This document shows, piece by piece, positions 1-8,781 of a stretch of DNA of 20,840 nucleotides (positions are counted from its first letter, which is position 1; every line of letters starts with the position of its first letter). The DNA is from Hyphomicrobiales bacterium (GTDB lineage: Bacteria > Pseudomonadota > Alphaproteobacteria > Rhizobiales > JAKIUO01): NCBI GenBank assembly GCA_027069645.1, contig JALXEI010000126.1, positions 1 to 20,840 on the forward strand, written 5' to 3'. Under the pieces are notes generated by a model. That model saw only the letters and a list, made by a program, of their open reading frames with translations, was not told the origin of the DNA and searched no databases. Made by a program: the position numbers and the translations under genes.

Positions 1-2
1 CG

Positions 3-2417
3 CTTGTATGTTCAGATGAGGAAATTGCTTCACTGGCACCGGCCTCGGCCAGGGTTTTGTGCGAGGCGCGTGGCATGCCGGAAATTGATGCGCAGCCAAC
101 CGCACGCCCTGAATGGCGCAATAACTGCGATCCGGTTACCCACCCGGCCTATATTATATTCACATCCGGTTCCACGGGGGAGCCCAAGGGCGTGGAAGTC
201 CCCCACAGGGCCCTTGTTAATCTCATTGAAGGGATGGCCAAAATTCCGGGTTTTACCTCGGATGATACGATTGTTGCCTCGACATCCGTTTCTTTTGACA
301 TCTCGCTGGTTGAGTATTTCCTTCCCCTGTTTACAGGTGGACGAAGTGTTATCGCGCCGCGTGAAGATGTGAAAAGCGGCAGTAAAATGGTTGAACTTAT
401 CAAACAGCATGGCGCGACGTTCATCCAGGGGACGCCGACCATGTACCGCATTTTGCTTGAGACAGGTCTTGAAGCCGGTCTTGATCTGACAATGGTCATT
501 TGTGGCGAACCGCTAACACGTGATCTGGCGGACGAACTGAATGCCCTTGGCGGGCGTTTGTGGAATATGTACGGCCCCACCGAAGCAACCATTTATGTTT
601 CAAAAGTACTGGTCGAGCCCGATCTCAATCCAATCACTATCGGCGTTCCCGTTGACAATATCCAGTTGCACATTCTTGATGATCAGGATAATCCCGTTCC
701 TATTGGTGTCACCGGAACGCTCTACATTGGTGGCGATGGGCTGGCCAATGGTTATCTGAACAGACCGGACCTTACCGATGCAGTATTCAGACAAGTGACG
801 CTGGACGGTCAGACGAGTACCAGATTATATGATACCGGCGATCTCGCCCGTCGCCGCGCAGACGGTTCCATTCAGCTTCTGGGGCGCAAGGATCACCAGA
901 TCAAATTGCGCGGTTTTCGGATTGAACTGGACGAGATCGAGGCCGTATTACGCAAGGCTCCGGGTATCGACGCCTGTACAGTCGTCATGAAGAAGATGCC
1001 CAGCGGCGTTGACCATCTCGTCGGATATTACGTCGCGCAAAGCGGTACGAGCATCGACAACAATTATCTTTCGACCTTCCTGGAAGCCCAGCTACCGGAA
1101 TATATGGTGCCGACTCTCTGGGTCAAACTCGATAAAATGCCGACAATGGCGAGCGGCAAACTGGACCGCAAAGCGCTGCCGGAACCGGAACGCAAAAGCA
1201 ACCAGGAGTCTGAAAAGACCGACCAGCCTCTGACAGAGGTCGAAAAACGGCTGGGTGAAATCTGGAGCGAGGTTCTTGATCTGGACAAGGTTGACCCGGA
1301 TGCCAATTTCTTTGACCTTGGAGGTCATTCCCTGCTGGTGATCAGAATGCTGACCCGTGTTCGCGAATCTTTTGACGATCCGAAGGTCGAGGTTTCGACC
1401 CTGTTTCGCGCCCCAACCTTGCGCAAATTTGCCAAACATCTTGATCTTCCGATCTCGCCGAATGAAGGCAATCCGGACACTGGCACTGCCGGAGCCGCAA
1501 AAGATACAAACGGGCATCCGGACATTGCTCAAATATACAAAAGCGTTTCAGCAGCAAGTGAATTGGCCCCGGCAACTGTCCGCTCACAGGAAGCGCCTTC
1601 ATTTAAATGGGAGACCATAACATTTAATGCTGAAGGTTCGAAAACACCTGTCTTTGCCATTAACCAGAGCATGCTCTATCACACCCTCTCGCGGCGACTG
1701 GGAAATGACCGTCCGTTCCATGTTGTCGAAGTTGCCGGAGATGACATTCTCCATAATCCGGCCCAACAGTCCTATGAAGAATTTGCACGAGATGCCCTTG
1801 AGGAGATCCGACGCACCCGCCCGCACGGTCCCTATATTCTGTTCGGCCATTGTGTTCAGGGGATCATCGCTTTCGAGATTGCCCAGCAACTGACGGCGGC
1901 TGGCGAAAAGGTCGAACTTGTTTGCATTGTTGACAGCTGGGCGCCTCGCTACCTGGAAACACTGCCTTCCTATATCTGGCAACCGATTTTGTGGAGATAT
2001 CGGTTCAGCAAGCTTCGCCATACCTGGAGCGTCTACAAAAAGGGCAATTTCGGTTTCTGGGAACTGTTCCTTGCCAAACACAAAACACTTCAAAAGCTCG
2101 GCAAGATCTTTCCAGGTGAATGGGAAATTCCACTTTCACCGGAAGAAATCAAAGACGGTGCCCTGTCCGAATATCTGCGTCGTGAAAGGATCAACTATTT
2201 TGCCAAACCCTATTATGGCGACATATTGCTGTTCATGACGGAAGAATTGCATCAGGTGCCAGGGGCCAAAAAGCGCTATGGCTGGGAAGATTATGTTTTC
2301 GGTCACCAGTCAATGCAGAGACTGCCAGGCTGGCATCAGGATATATTCAATGATCCGAGTGCAACAATGGTTGCGCGAGCCATTGAACAGGAACTTGATC
2401 GTCAGAAAAACAGATAG
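3..2417 (+). CDS. Nonribosomal peptide synthetase, 3' part (A–PCP–TE), 5' end outside window
   Basis: The frame is open to the left edge, so only the C-terminal ~804 residues are seen. Numbering from the codon at nt 3: the adenylation domain has the A3 loop YIIFTSGSTGEPKG (50–63), A5 NMYGPTEAT (188–196), A7 YDTGDLA (276–282), GRKDHQIKLRGFRIE (294–308) and the A10 lysine in GKLDRKAL (385–392). The carrier domain has FFDLGGHSLL, with the phosphopantetheine serine at nt 1329. After a ~90-residue linker comes a thioesterase: GHCVQG (Cys at nt 1851), an Asp in VDSWAP (nt 1932) and a His in GWHQDIF (nt 2334). The nucleophile is therefore Cys, not the usual Ser. The domain should activate one amino acid as an adenylate, load it on the carrier and release it to water or an acceptor. 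Residues at the specificity positions read about D-I-V-Q-V-C-M-I-Y-K, which I cannot assign. No condensation domain is visible; one could lie upstream. Confidence 0.95.
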   Translation, partial: LVCSDEEIASLAPASARVLCEARGMPEIDAQPTARPEWRNNCDPVTHPAYIIFTSGSTGEPKGVEVPHRALVNLIEGMAKIPGFTSDDTIVASTSVSFDISLVEYFLPLFTGGRSVIAPREDVKSGSKMVELIKQHGATFIQGTPTMYRILLETGLEAGLDLTMVICGEPLTRDLADELNALGGRLWNMYGPTEATIYVSKVLVEPDLNPITIGVPVDNIQLHILDDQDNPVPIGVTGTLYIGGDGLANGYLNRPDLTDAVFRQVTLDGQTSTRLYDTGDLARRRADGSIQLLGRKDHQIKLRGFRIELDEIEAVLRKAPGIDACTVVMKKMPSGVDHLVGYYVAQSGTSIDNNYLSTFLEAQLPEYMVPTLWVKLDKMPTMASGKLDRKALPEPERKSNQESEKTDQPLTEVEKRLGEIWSEVLDLDKVDPDANFFDLGGHSLLVIRMLTRVRESFDDPKVEVSTLFRAPTLRKFAKHLDLPISPNEGNPDTGTAGAAKDTNGHPDIAQIYKSVSAASELAPATVRSQEAPSFKWETITFNAEGSKTPVFAINQSMLYHTLSRRLGNDRPFHVVEVAGDDILHNPAQQSYEEFARDALEEIRRTRPHGPYILFGHCVQGIIAFEIAQQLTAAGEKVELVCIVDSWAPRYLETLPSYIWQPILWRYRFSKLRHTWSVYKKGNFGFWELFLAKHKTLQKLGKIFPGEWEIPLSPEEIKDGALSEYLRRERINYFAKPYYGDILLFMTEELHQVPGAKKRYGWEDYVFGHQSMQRLPGWHQDIFNDPSATMVARAIEQELDRQKNR

Positions 2418-2510
2418 GCACAAAATCATCACTGCAAACAATATCTACAAGAATAAAACAATACCGGTCTGCAAACTCGTCCGGTGCACGAAGTCGGAAG
2501 AAGTTCAGTA

Positions 2511-3629
2511 ATGCGTATACTGGTTATTTTTGGAACACGCCCGGAAGCCATCAAAATGGCGCCACTTGTCAAGACCCTTTCGCAGACAGATGATATTGAT
2601 TTGCGGGTCTGTGTTACCGGTCAGCATCGGGACATGCTTGATCAGGTCCTAGAGGTTTTTGATATCAAACCGGATATCGATCTGGATATCATGCGGGCCG
2701 GGCAAAGCCTGTTTGATGTCACCACCGATGTATTGCGGGGACTGGAACCTGTGCTGGAACGCGAAAAACCGGACCGCGTACTTGTTCACGGGGATACCAC
2801 CACGGCAATGGCGGCCTGTATGGCGGCCTTCTACTTTCAGATCCCTGTCGGTCATGTGGAAGCCGGATTACGCACAGGCGATCTCTATCACCCCTGGCCG
2901 GAAGAAATGAACCGCAAGGTTATTGACGCCATGTCAGACCAGCTCTATGCGCCAACCCGCGGTGCCGCCGACGCCCTGCTGCGTGAGGGGGGCGATCCCG
3001 ACAAAATAATCGTCACCGGCAATACGGTCATTGATGCGCTCCTCGATGTCACGGCTCGCATTCAACAGGACAGAGTACTGGAAGAATCGCTGGCCGGACA
3101 ATTTGATTTTATCCGGCCTGACAGGCGGCTTTTGTTGATCACGGGGCATCGTCGCGAAAGCTTTGGAGAAGGATTTGAACATCTGTGCGAGGCCCTTTTG
3201 CAACTGTCACAGCGGGATGATATCGAGATTGTCTACCCTGTTCACCTCAATCAAAATGTCCGCGAACCCGTCAATCGCCTGCTCGCCAACACGCACAATA
3301 TTCACCTGATCGAACCGCTGGAATATGTGCCCTTTGTCTATCTCATGAACCGTTGTCATCTCGTCATAACCGATAGCGGCGGCATTCAGGAAGAAGCCCC
3401 TTCTCTTGGCAAACCGGTCCTTGTTACCCGTACGGTTACCGAACGACCCGAAGCCATCGAAGCCGGGACAGCCCTTCTTGTGGGGACGGATGTAAAAACC
3501 ATTGTTGAAACAACATCCCGACTCCTCGACAGCAAGAAGGACTACCAGCGTATGAGTCTTGCCCACAACCCTTATGGTGATGGTACCGCCAGCCGGAAAA
3601 TTATGGAAAGTTTGTTAGATGAAAAGTGA
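2511..3629 (+). CDS. wecB: UDP-N-acetylglucosamine 2-epimerase (non-hydrolysing)
   Basis: This cytoplasmic enzyme converts UDP-GlcNAc to UDP-ManNAc, the first step towards UDP-ManNAcA. The 372-residue protein has the family length and blocks: FGTRPEAIKMAPL at the N-terminus, VTGQHRDMLDQVL, VHGDTTTAMAA, HVEAGLRT, PEEMNRK, GNTVIDAL, ITGHRRESFGEGF, YPVHLNQNVREPV and TDSGGIQEEAPSLGKPVL. The frame also has a GTG at 2484, but ATG 2511 begins the conserved MRILVIFGTRPE and has a purine-rich GGAAGAAG seven bases upstream, so I use 2511. The 93-bp gap after the NRPS shows no clear terminator or promoter, so co-transcription is likely. The gene overlaps wecC by 11 bp, which suggests coupled translation of the pair. 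Confidence 0.96.
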   Translation: MRILVIFGTRPEAIKMAPLVKTLSQTDDIDLRVCVTGQHRDMLDQVLEVFDIKPDIDLDIMRAGQSLFDVTTDVLRGLEPVLEREKPDRVLVHGDTTTAMAACMAAFYFQIPVGHVEAGLRTGDLYHPWPEEMNRKVIDAMSDQLYAPTRGAADALLREGGDPDKIIVTGNTVIDALLDVTARIQQDRVLEESLAGQFDFIRPDRRLLLITGHRRESFGEGFEHLCEALLQLSQRDDIEIVYPVHLNQNVREPVNRLLANTHNIHLIEPLEYVPFVYLMNRCHLVITDSGGIQEEAPSLGKPVLVTRTVTERPEAIEAGTALLVGTDVKTIVETTSRLLDSKKDYQRMSLAHNPYGDGTASRKIMESLLDEK

Positions 3630-4881
3630 ATTCAAAACTGTTTCGGTCGTTGGACTGGGATATATCGGCCTGCCAACGGCGGCGACACTGGCCAGCCGTG
3701 GCATTGACGTCATAGGTGTCGATGTCAACCGCGCGGCCGTCGATACGATCAATCGCGGTGAAGCTCATTTTTCCGAACCGGACCTCGACATACTGATGAA
3801 ATCGACGGTGTCGGTTGGCAAGCTGCGTGCCGTTACCGAACCCGAACCGGCCGACGCATTCCTGATCGCGGTTCCGACACCCTTTAACAAGGACCACAGC
3901 GCCGATCTGTCATATGTTGAAAAAGCGGCCCGTGCCCTTGCCGGTGTTTTAAAACCGGGCAATCTTCTTATCCTGGAATCGACCAGTCCGGTTGGAACCA
4001 CTGAAAAATTCTGTAACTGGATTGCCGGGGAACGCCCTGATCTGAAACTGCCCCATCAATACCCGGACAATCCCGATATAAATATTGCCTATTGCCCCGA
4101 ACGCATCCTGCCGGGACGCATGGTATTCGAGCTTGTCGAGAATGACCGGATTGTCGGAGGTATAACACCGGCCTGTGCCCGTCAGGCCAAACGTCTCTAC
4201 GAAATTTTCGTTCGCGGCACCCTTCATCTGACCGGGGCCCCGACGGCAGAACTTGTCAAGCTGATGGAAAATGCCTATCGCGACGTCAATATTGCCTTTG
4301 CCAACGAGATGTCGATCTTTTGCGAAAAATTTGACCTCAATATCTGGGAAGCGATTTCCCTCGCCAACAAACATCCGCGTGTGGATATACTCAGCCCGGG
4401 CCCGGGCGTTGGTGGCCACTGCATCGCTGTCGATCCCTGGTTTCTGATTGCCGGAGCGCCAAAGGAGACCCCGCTATTGCGTACCGCCCGGGAGGTCAAT
4501 GATTCCAAACCGCATCTGGTTTACAAAAAGGTACGAAAACAGATCAAGAGGTTCCGCAAACCCGTGGTCGCCTGTCTCGGACTTGCCTATAAACCCGATG
4601 TTGATGATCTGCGCGAAAGTCCGGCCATGCAAATCGTCGAAATGCTGGCCAAGAAAGGTGAAGCACGACTTATGGTCGTGGAACCCAATATTGATAAGTT
4701 GCCCGAATCAATCTCCAAATCTCCCCACGTTGAAGGGTGTGATCTCGACCGGGCTCTGGAAAAAGCCGATATTATACTGCTGCTTGTACGTCACAAACAG
4801 TTTGCCAGCGTCGATCCGCGCAAATATCTGGAACGCGTCTTTATCGACACGGTTGGACTGTGGCAACGACCGGTGCAATAG
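3619..4881 (+). CDS. wecC: UDP-N-acetyl-D-mannosamine dehydrogenase
   Basis: An NAD-dependent, four-electron oxidation of UDP-ManNAc to UDP-ManNAcA, a uronic-acid donor for capsule, O-antigen or exopolysaccharide. The 420 residues cover the whole UDP-sugar dehydrogenase family: Rossmann motif VVGLGYIGLP (10–19), ESTSPVGTTE (120–129), the WecC-like CPERILPGR and ELVENDRIVGG, the central ELVKLMENAYRDVNIAFANE (211–230, substrate lysine 214), the catalytic Cys268 in GGHCIAVDP, and the C-terminal LAYKPDVDDLRESPAM. The CPERILPGR...ELVENDR block favours WecC over a UDP-glucose dehydrogenase, and the adjoining epimerase supports this. ATG 3619 lies inside the end of wecB and has GGAAAG nine bases upstream. 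The carboxylate it makes is a possible attachment site for an amino acid activated by the neighbouring NRPS (inference). Confidence 0.95.
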   Translation: MKSEFKTVSVVGLGYIGLPTAATLASRGIDVIGVDVNRAAVDTINRGEAHFSEPDLDILMKSTVSVGKLRAVTEPEPADAFLIAVPTPFNKDHSADLSYVEKAARALAGVLKPGNLLILESTSPVGTTEKFCNWIAGERPDLKLPHQYPDNPDINIAYCPERILPGRMVFELVENDRIVGGITPACARQAKRLYEIFVRGTLHLTGAPTAELVKLMENAYRDVNIAFANEMSIFCEKFDLNIWEAISLANKHPRVDILSPGPGVGGHCIAVDPWFLIAGAPKETPLLRTAREVNDSKPHLVYKKVRKQIKRFRKPVVACLGLAYKPDVDDLRESPAMQIVEMLAKKGEARLMVVEPNIDKLPESISKSPHVEGCDLDRALEKADIILLLVRHKQFASVDPRKYLERVFIDTVGLWQRPVQ

Positions 4882-4913
4882 AGAGGTGTAAAAAACGCGA
4901 ACACACTCGGGAG

Positions 4914-6665
4914 ATGGTATTGAAACACGAAACAAACCAACATCGACCGGAGGATAAACCTGCTCTTCAACCTCCGGTCCTCAGAGTGGGGGTCATTTCC
5001 AACGGCCCCAAACTCCAGGCATGGCAGGTCCGAAGTCTTGAGTGTCTGGAAAACAGGCATGCCGGATCAATCGTCACAATTGTTGAGGTCTCGGTACCCG
5101 ACAGGAACAACCGTTCCGGTGCCAAAGGCGCAGAAACGAGCGCCACATCCCGCTCATGGTTGTTCAGCAGGCTTTTGAAATACGCTTCTTCCCCCGAGAC
5201 TTGCCCATGTGACCTGAGCGATAGATTCCCGGATGCACGACGACTGAGTGTTGAACTTCAATCTGTTGATGGTCGAAGGATTCGCCTTGATGATGATACC
5301 TTGGACAGGATCGGGGAATCAGAACTCGATTTCATCCTCAATTTCACGGATTGCAAGCCCACAGGAAATCTTCTCAATACGGCACGATACGGTGTTTGGG
5401 AATATGATCTTGACGGCCATCTGTTTGATCCGTCCATGACGGCATTTTTCTGGCCTGTCCGCAAACATCAAAAGATGACGATTGCACATCTTCACAAAGC
5501 TTCCGACACGCCTGAAGATACCTGTATTCTTCGTCAGGGGATCTTTCCGACAAGTGACAGTTTTCAGGGAAATATAGCTCAAATCTGCCGAAATATTCAT
5601 GAATGGCCTGCTGCAATGGCCAACCAAATTCGCTATAACCGGTTTTCCGGTCAAAGCGCATCTGTACCGTTGCAAAACCCCATACCAACTCCCTTACCGG
5701 GAAATTTTGATATAGCAGGTTATCTGGTGCAAAAGCTGACCGGTTTTGCACGATTGATCCTGGACCGGCTTACAATATATACGCAGTGGAATATTGGTGT
5801 GGCTGATCTTGATTTTGATACATTAATGCGCGACGGCATGCCCGAAACGGTTCACTGGGCACCCCTGCCAGGCAAAAACAGATTTTTTGCCGATCCTTTT
5901 GCTCTCGATGCGGGAAATCATATCAATGTTCTGTTTGAGGATTACCAATATACCCTCGGCAAGGGGATAATATCCTCATTGCAATTTAATCGACAAAATG
6001 GCTGGTCACCGAAACCTGAAAAACGGATTGTTGAAGATCACCACCTCTCCTACCCGTTTTTGTTTCAGAAGGGCGAAAAGGTCTATTCGATTCCCGAAGC
6101 CAACAAATCCGGTCATGTTTACATATATGAACTGGATCAGGAAACAATGCAGGTCAGGGAAAAAAAGGAATTTATTGAAAACTTCCATATTGTTGATCCA
6201 ACACTCTTTTTCCATGAAGAGAGATGGTGGCTTTTCGGAGATACCTCTTCCTCTGACAGCCGTTTTAACCTGCGCATCTGGTATGCAGACAGCCCGACGG
6301 GCCCCTGGACCCCTCACCCGCTCAATCCGGTAAGCTGCGATATTTCCTCTGCCCGACCGGCGGGTCCGATTATTTCCGATAATGGCCATCTCTATCGCCC
6401 GGGTCAAAATTCAACCAGTCGTTATGGCGAAGCCATCAGTTTGATGGAAATCCTTAAACTTACACCGACAGAATATGAAGAAAAGCTGGTGACGGAATTT
6501 CGCCCCCACCCGTCCTGGCAACGAAATGACGGTATCCATACAATGGGGGTCACCTCGCAGGGTATTATTATTGACGCGAACAAAAGGGTGCTGTCCTTCC
6601 TGTCTGCCTGGTTTAACATTCAAAATATCGCAAAAAGAATCCTCGGCTTTCGCCAGCAAGCTTGA
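4914..6665 (+). CDS. Formyltransferase-like N-terminus fused to GINT1-like beta-propeller, putative glycan enzyme
   Basis: Two parts are recognisable in 583 residues. Residues ~23–235 resemble a worn formyltransferase/Rossmann fold: LRVGVISNGPKLQAWQVR (23–40), LDFILNFTDC (138–147), GVWEYDLDGH (160–169), FFWPVRKHQK and ILRQGIFPTSDSFQGNIAQI. The HxSLLP-type motif and obvious Asn/His/Asp triad of true formyltransferases are not apparent. Residues ~310–560 match the five-bladed propeller of the glucosamine inositolphosphorylceramide transferase (GINT1) N-terminal family seen in bacterial polysaccharide loci: RFFADPFA, DHHLSYPFLFQKGEKVYSIP, FHIVDPTLFFHEERWWLFG, RPAGPIISDNGHLYRPGQ. The function is unproven; sugar modification or transfer is likely from family and context. 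The start is uncertain: a GTG at 4860 overlaps wecC; ATG 4914 abuts GGGAG with no spacer; TTG 4920 has that same GGGAG six bases away. No signal peptide is seen. Confidence 0.82.
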   Translation: MVLKHETNQHRPEDKPALQPPVLRVGVISNGPKLQAWQVRSLECLENRHAGSIVTIVEVSVPDRNNRSGAKGAETSATSRSWLFSRLLKYASSPETCPCDLSDRFPDARRLSVELQSVDGRRIRLDDDTLDRIGESELDFILNFTDCKPTGNLLNTARYGVWEYDLDGHLFDPSMTAFFWPVRKHQKMTIAHLHKASDTPEDTCILRQGIFPTSDSFQGNIAQICRNIHEWPAAMANQIRYNRFSGQSASVPLQNPIPTPLPGNFDIAGYLVQKLTGFARLILDRLTIYTQWNIGVADLDFDTLMRDGMPETVHWAPLPGKNRFFADPFALDAGNHINVLFEDYQYTLGKGIISSLQFNRQNGWSPKPEKRIVEDHHLSYPFLFQKGEKVYSIPEANKSGHVYIYELDQETMQVREKKEFIENFHIVDPTLFFHEERWWLFGDTSSSDSRFNLRIWYADSPTGPWTPHPLNPVSCDISSARPAGPIISDNGHLYRPGQNSTSRYGEAISLMEILKLTPTEYEEKLVTEFRPHPSWQRNDGIHTMGVTSQGIIIDANKRVLSFLSAWFNIQNIAKRILGFRQQA

Positions 6666-6668
6666 AAA

Positions 6669-7448
6669 ATGACAGAGCAAACCGCAAATTCATCGGAAAG
6701 ACCAAACGCCCCTTCCCCCAATCATATCCAGGTGGAGTTGTGGTTGTGGATGCTTGAAGCATCCGGGCGCGAGATTGACAGGCTGTCCGGCTTCCTGACA
6801 CCGGACGAAACGGCCCGTGCAATGCAGTTTGTCAGCCTCCGAAGGCGCAACAAATTTGTCATGGCACGCGGTCGTATGCGTGAAATTCTCGGCAGGAATA
6901 TCGGCATTTCACCCGAAGACGTGCGCTTTGAGTATTCGGAAAATGGCAAACCTTCTCTTTGTGATATCCAGCCGGCTCCCCATTTCAACCTGAGTCATTC
7001 AGGGAACCTTGCCTGTCTCGGCATTTGCAAGAATGTCAGGATCGGCGTCGATATCGAAAAAAGAGAGCGTCTCGACACCGAACAACTTGAACAGTATTTT
7101 TCGCCTGCCGAACAGACCGCGCTATCAAATCTTGAAGGTAAACAGCGTGAAATTGCATTCTACCGCTGCTGGACCCGCAAGGAAGCCTTTCTGAAAGCAA
7201 CAGGCGAAGGGTTGATGCGCCCGCTTGACAGCTTTGAGGTTTCTGTGGTCCCCGATGAACCGGCGATGCTGCGCAGTCTTGATGGAAAAACGGCCTCTGC
7301 CAGGCAATGGACACTGATCGACTTCACTCCCGGAAAGGCATATACAGGCTGCCTCGCCATTGCCGTTGCAAACAAGGGTAAAAATATCCGTGTCACAATG
7401 CGCAAACTGATGGATCACTATGCCGCACCCCGCAATGGCGTGCACTGA
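6669..7448 (+). CDS. 4'-phosphopantetheinyl transferase, Sfp/Gsp type
   Basis: Moves phosphopantetheine from CoA to the serine of carrier domains, turning apo into holo form. The 259 residues hold the Sfp-family blocks: FNLSHSG (106–112), IGVDIEKRE (125–133, metal ligands Asp128 and Glu130), the FSPAEQ segment, and FYRCWTRKEAFLKATGEGL (164–182, with Trp168, Lys171, Glu172 and Lys176). The length fits the Sfp rather than the short AcpS class. The gene starts three bases after the preceding stop, so the two are almost certainly co-transcribed. The local substrate is probably the carrier domain of the NRPS at the left edge. The Shine-Dalgarno before ATG 6669 is weak, consistent with translational coupling. 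Confidence 0.94.
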   Translation: MTEQTANSSERPNAPSPNHIQVELWLWMLEASGREIDRLSGFLTPDETARAMQFVSLRRRNKFVMARGRMREILGRNIGISPEDVRFEYSENGKPSLCDIQPAPHFNLSHSGNLACLGICKNVRIGVDIEKRERLDTEQLEQYFSPAEQTALSNLEGKQREIAFYRCWTRKEAFLKATGEGLMRPLDSFEVSVVPDEPAMLRSLDGKTASARQWTLIDFTPGKAYTGCLAIAVANKGKNIRVTMRKLMDHYAAPRNGVH

Positions 7449-7458
7449 ATTAATGTCC

Positions 7459-7488
7459 TTTCTATTTCCATAAATATATGTATATACT
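7459..7488 (+). promoter_or_regulatory. Weak candidate promoter before the glycosyltransferase gene
   Basis: The 127-bp gap 7449–7575 contains an AT-rich stretch. TATACT at 7483–7488 could be a −10 element. The hexamer at the right distance upstream is only TTTCTA, a poor −35. The gap has no clear terminator or other gene. A promoter here would split the cluster into two transcription units; read-through from the PPTase gene is equally possible. Confidence 0.2.
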
Positions 7489-7575
7489 ATTCTTTCGCAA
7501 TTTCCCCCGACCGTTGCAAAACAGGAAAGTTCATGCAGGGCAGTACGTACCGGAAACAGTATTGAGTTAAGTAGA

Positions 7576-8742
7576 ATGCATATCGTTATGATTGGTGATC
7601 ACCCCCTGCCGGGAGAAAAAGGGAACGGGGGCGTCAAACGTGCCGTACAGGTCCTGCGGCAGCATTTGTCAAAAAACGGCGTGAGACTGACCATGCTGGT
7701 ACCGGGCAGCAAAATCTCGCGCTCGGTCACAGATGAATATGGCGATATTATCTATATCAGGCAGCCCCCCTTGCCCGGTGTTATCGGCTACTGGACTGTA
7801 ACATCATTCAAGCTGTTAAAACTGGTGAAACGCCTGAAGCCGGATATCATCCACCTGCAAGCGGCGCACGGTTACATTTTTCTGTGGCCAAATTCGATAA
7901 AAAAAACACCGATGGTTTTTACGATGCATGGCATACCAGGTAGCCGGCAGGGAGATAATGTCGGTTTCAACCTGCGGAATATGACGTCTTTTATCAGATA
8001 TAACCTCTTCAATATAATCGAAAAAGTAACTCGAAAATATGTTGATGAAATCATTGCCATCACACCATATATCTTTGATGTATTTCCATTCCTGAAAAAC
8101 AAGAGCCATCACTTTATTGACAATCCGGTTGATGATGTTTTTTTTCGAAAAATCAGAAAAAGATCAACCGGGAACAAGTCCGAACAATACAACCTGCTTC
8201 AGGTCGGCCATATCAACCGCAACAAGAATATGATCCATTCCATCCGGTTGCTTGATGAACTGATAAAAACCGGGCTCGATGTCAAACTTCATATCATCGG
8301 GGATGCTGTTGATCCGGCCTATTTTCAAATCTGCAAGGACCTTGTTTCCCGACTGGGACTGGAAGAGAAGGTTGTTTTTCACGGTATACTGACACCGCAA
8401 GCCATTTCCGATCAAATGGACATGGCCGACGCCCTGCTTATAACATCCTTGCAGGAAACCGCCCCGATGGTCGTTGCCGAAGCCCATTGTCGTGGTTTGC
8501 CTGTCATATCACCTCGAAAATTTGGCATGAAATATATGATCGAGGAAGGCCTCAACGGGGTGTTTCTGGACGCCTCAAGCGATACTGAAAATGCAAAAAA
8601 AACAGCTTCTCTGTTAAAAACCCCCCCTGACAGATCGGCGCTTATAGAAAACGCCCGGAAAGCATACAATCCGGCAACAATTGCCATGCTTACAAGGAAG
8701 GTGTACGAAAAAGCCTCCTTGCATCAGACCGTAAACTCATAA
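7576..8742 (+). CDS. Glycosyltransferase family 4 (GT-B fold)
   Basis: A 388-residue retaining GT4-like enzyme expected to add a sugar from a nucleotide donor to a growing lipid-linked glycan at the inner membrane face. It starts MHIVMIGDHPLPGEKGNGGV, the typical N-terminal GT-B strand and glycine-rich acceptor loop. It continues with KPDIIHLQAAHG (88–99), VFTMHGIPGS (114–123), VGHINRNKNM (210–219) and LHIIGDA (238–244). The donor-site EX7E motif is ETAPMVVAE (Glu294 and Glu302), followed by GLPVISP. Donor and acceptor cannot be read from sequence. The final codons and the TAA stop (…GTAAACTCATAA) lie inside an intergenic inverted repeat, so the C-terminus may have been set by that element. 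ATG 7576 has no strong Shine-Dalgarno. Confidence 0.92.
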   Translation: MHIVMIGDHPLPGEKGNGGVKRAVQVLRQHLSKNGVRLTMLVPGSKISRSVTDEYGDIIYIRQPPLPGVIGYWTVTSFKLLKLVKRLKPDIIHLQAAHGYIFLWPNSIKKTPMVFTMHGIPGSRQGDNVGFNLRNMTSFIRYNLFNIIEKVTRKYVDEIIAITPYIFDVFPFLKNKSHHFIDNPVDDVFFRKIRKRSTGNKSEQYNLLQVGHINRNKNMIHSIRLLDELIKTGLDVKLHIIGDAVDPAYFQICKDLVSRLGLEEKVVFHGILTPQAISDQMDMADALLITSLQETAPMVVAEAHCRGLPVISPRKFGMKYMIEEGLNGVFLDASSDTENAKKTASLLKTPPDRSALIENARKAYNPATIAMLTRKVYEKASLHQTVNS

Positions 8743-8781
8743 ACGGATCAACGCTGTTCAAAACCGTTTATGAGTTTGCGG
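8729..8781. repeat. Inverted repeat with 18-bp arms overlapping the GT4 stop codon
   Basis: CCGTAAACTCATAAACGG (8729–8746) is complementary to CCGTTTATGAGTTTGCGG (8764–8781) with one mismatch, around a 17-base loop. The transcript would fold into a long hairpin, but no T-run follows on either side, so a normal intrinsic terminator is not supported. The right arm plus GCCTGG (to 8786) recurs in the other orientation at 20806–20828, which marks it as a dispersed element. The rest of the gap to 8828 shows nothing further. Confidence 0.85.

Noticed and set aside
4860..4913. GTG start at 4860 for the propeller protein
   Set aside because: It overlaps the end of wecC and the extra residues resemble nothing in the family; starts at 4914 or 4920 are preferred.
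8729..8781. Intrinsic terminator after the glycosyltransferase gene
   Set aside because: The stem is long but no T-run follows on either strand, and the arm recurs elsewhere, so a repeat element is the better call.
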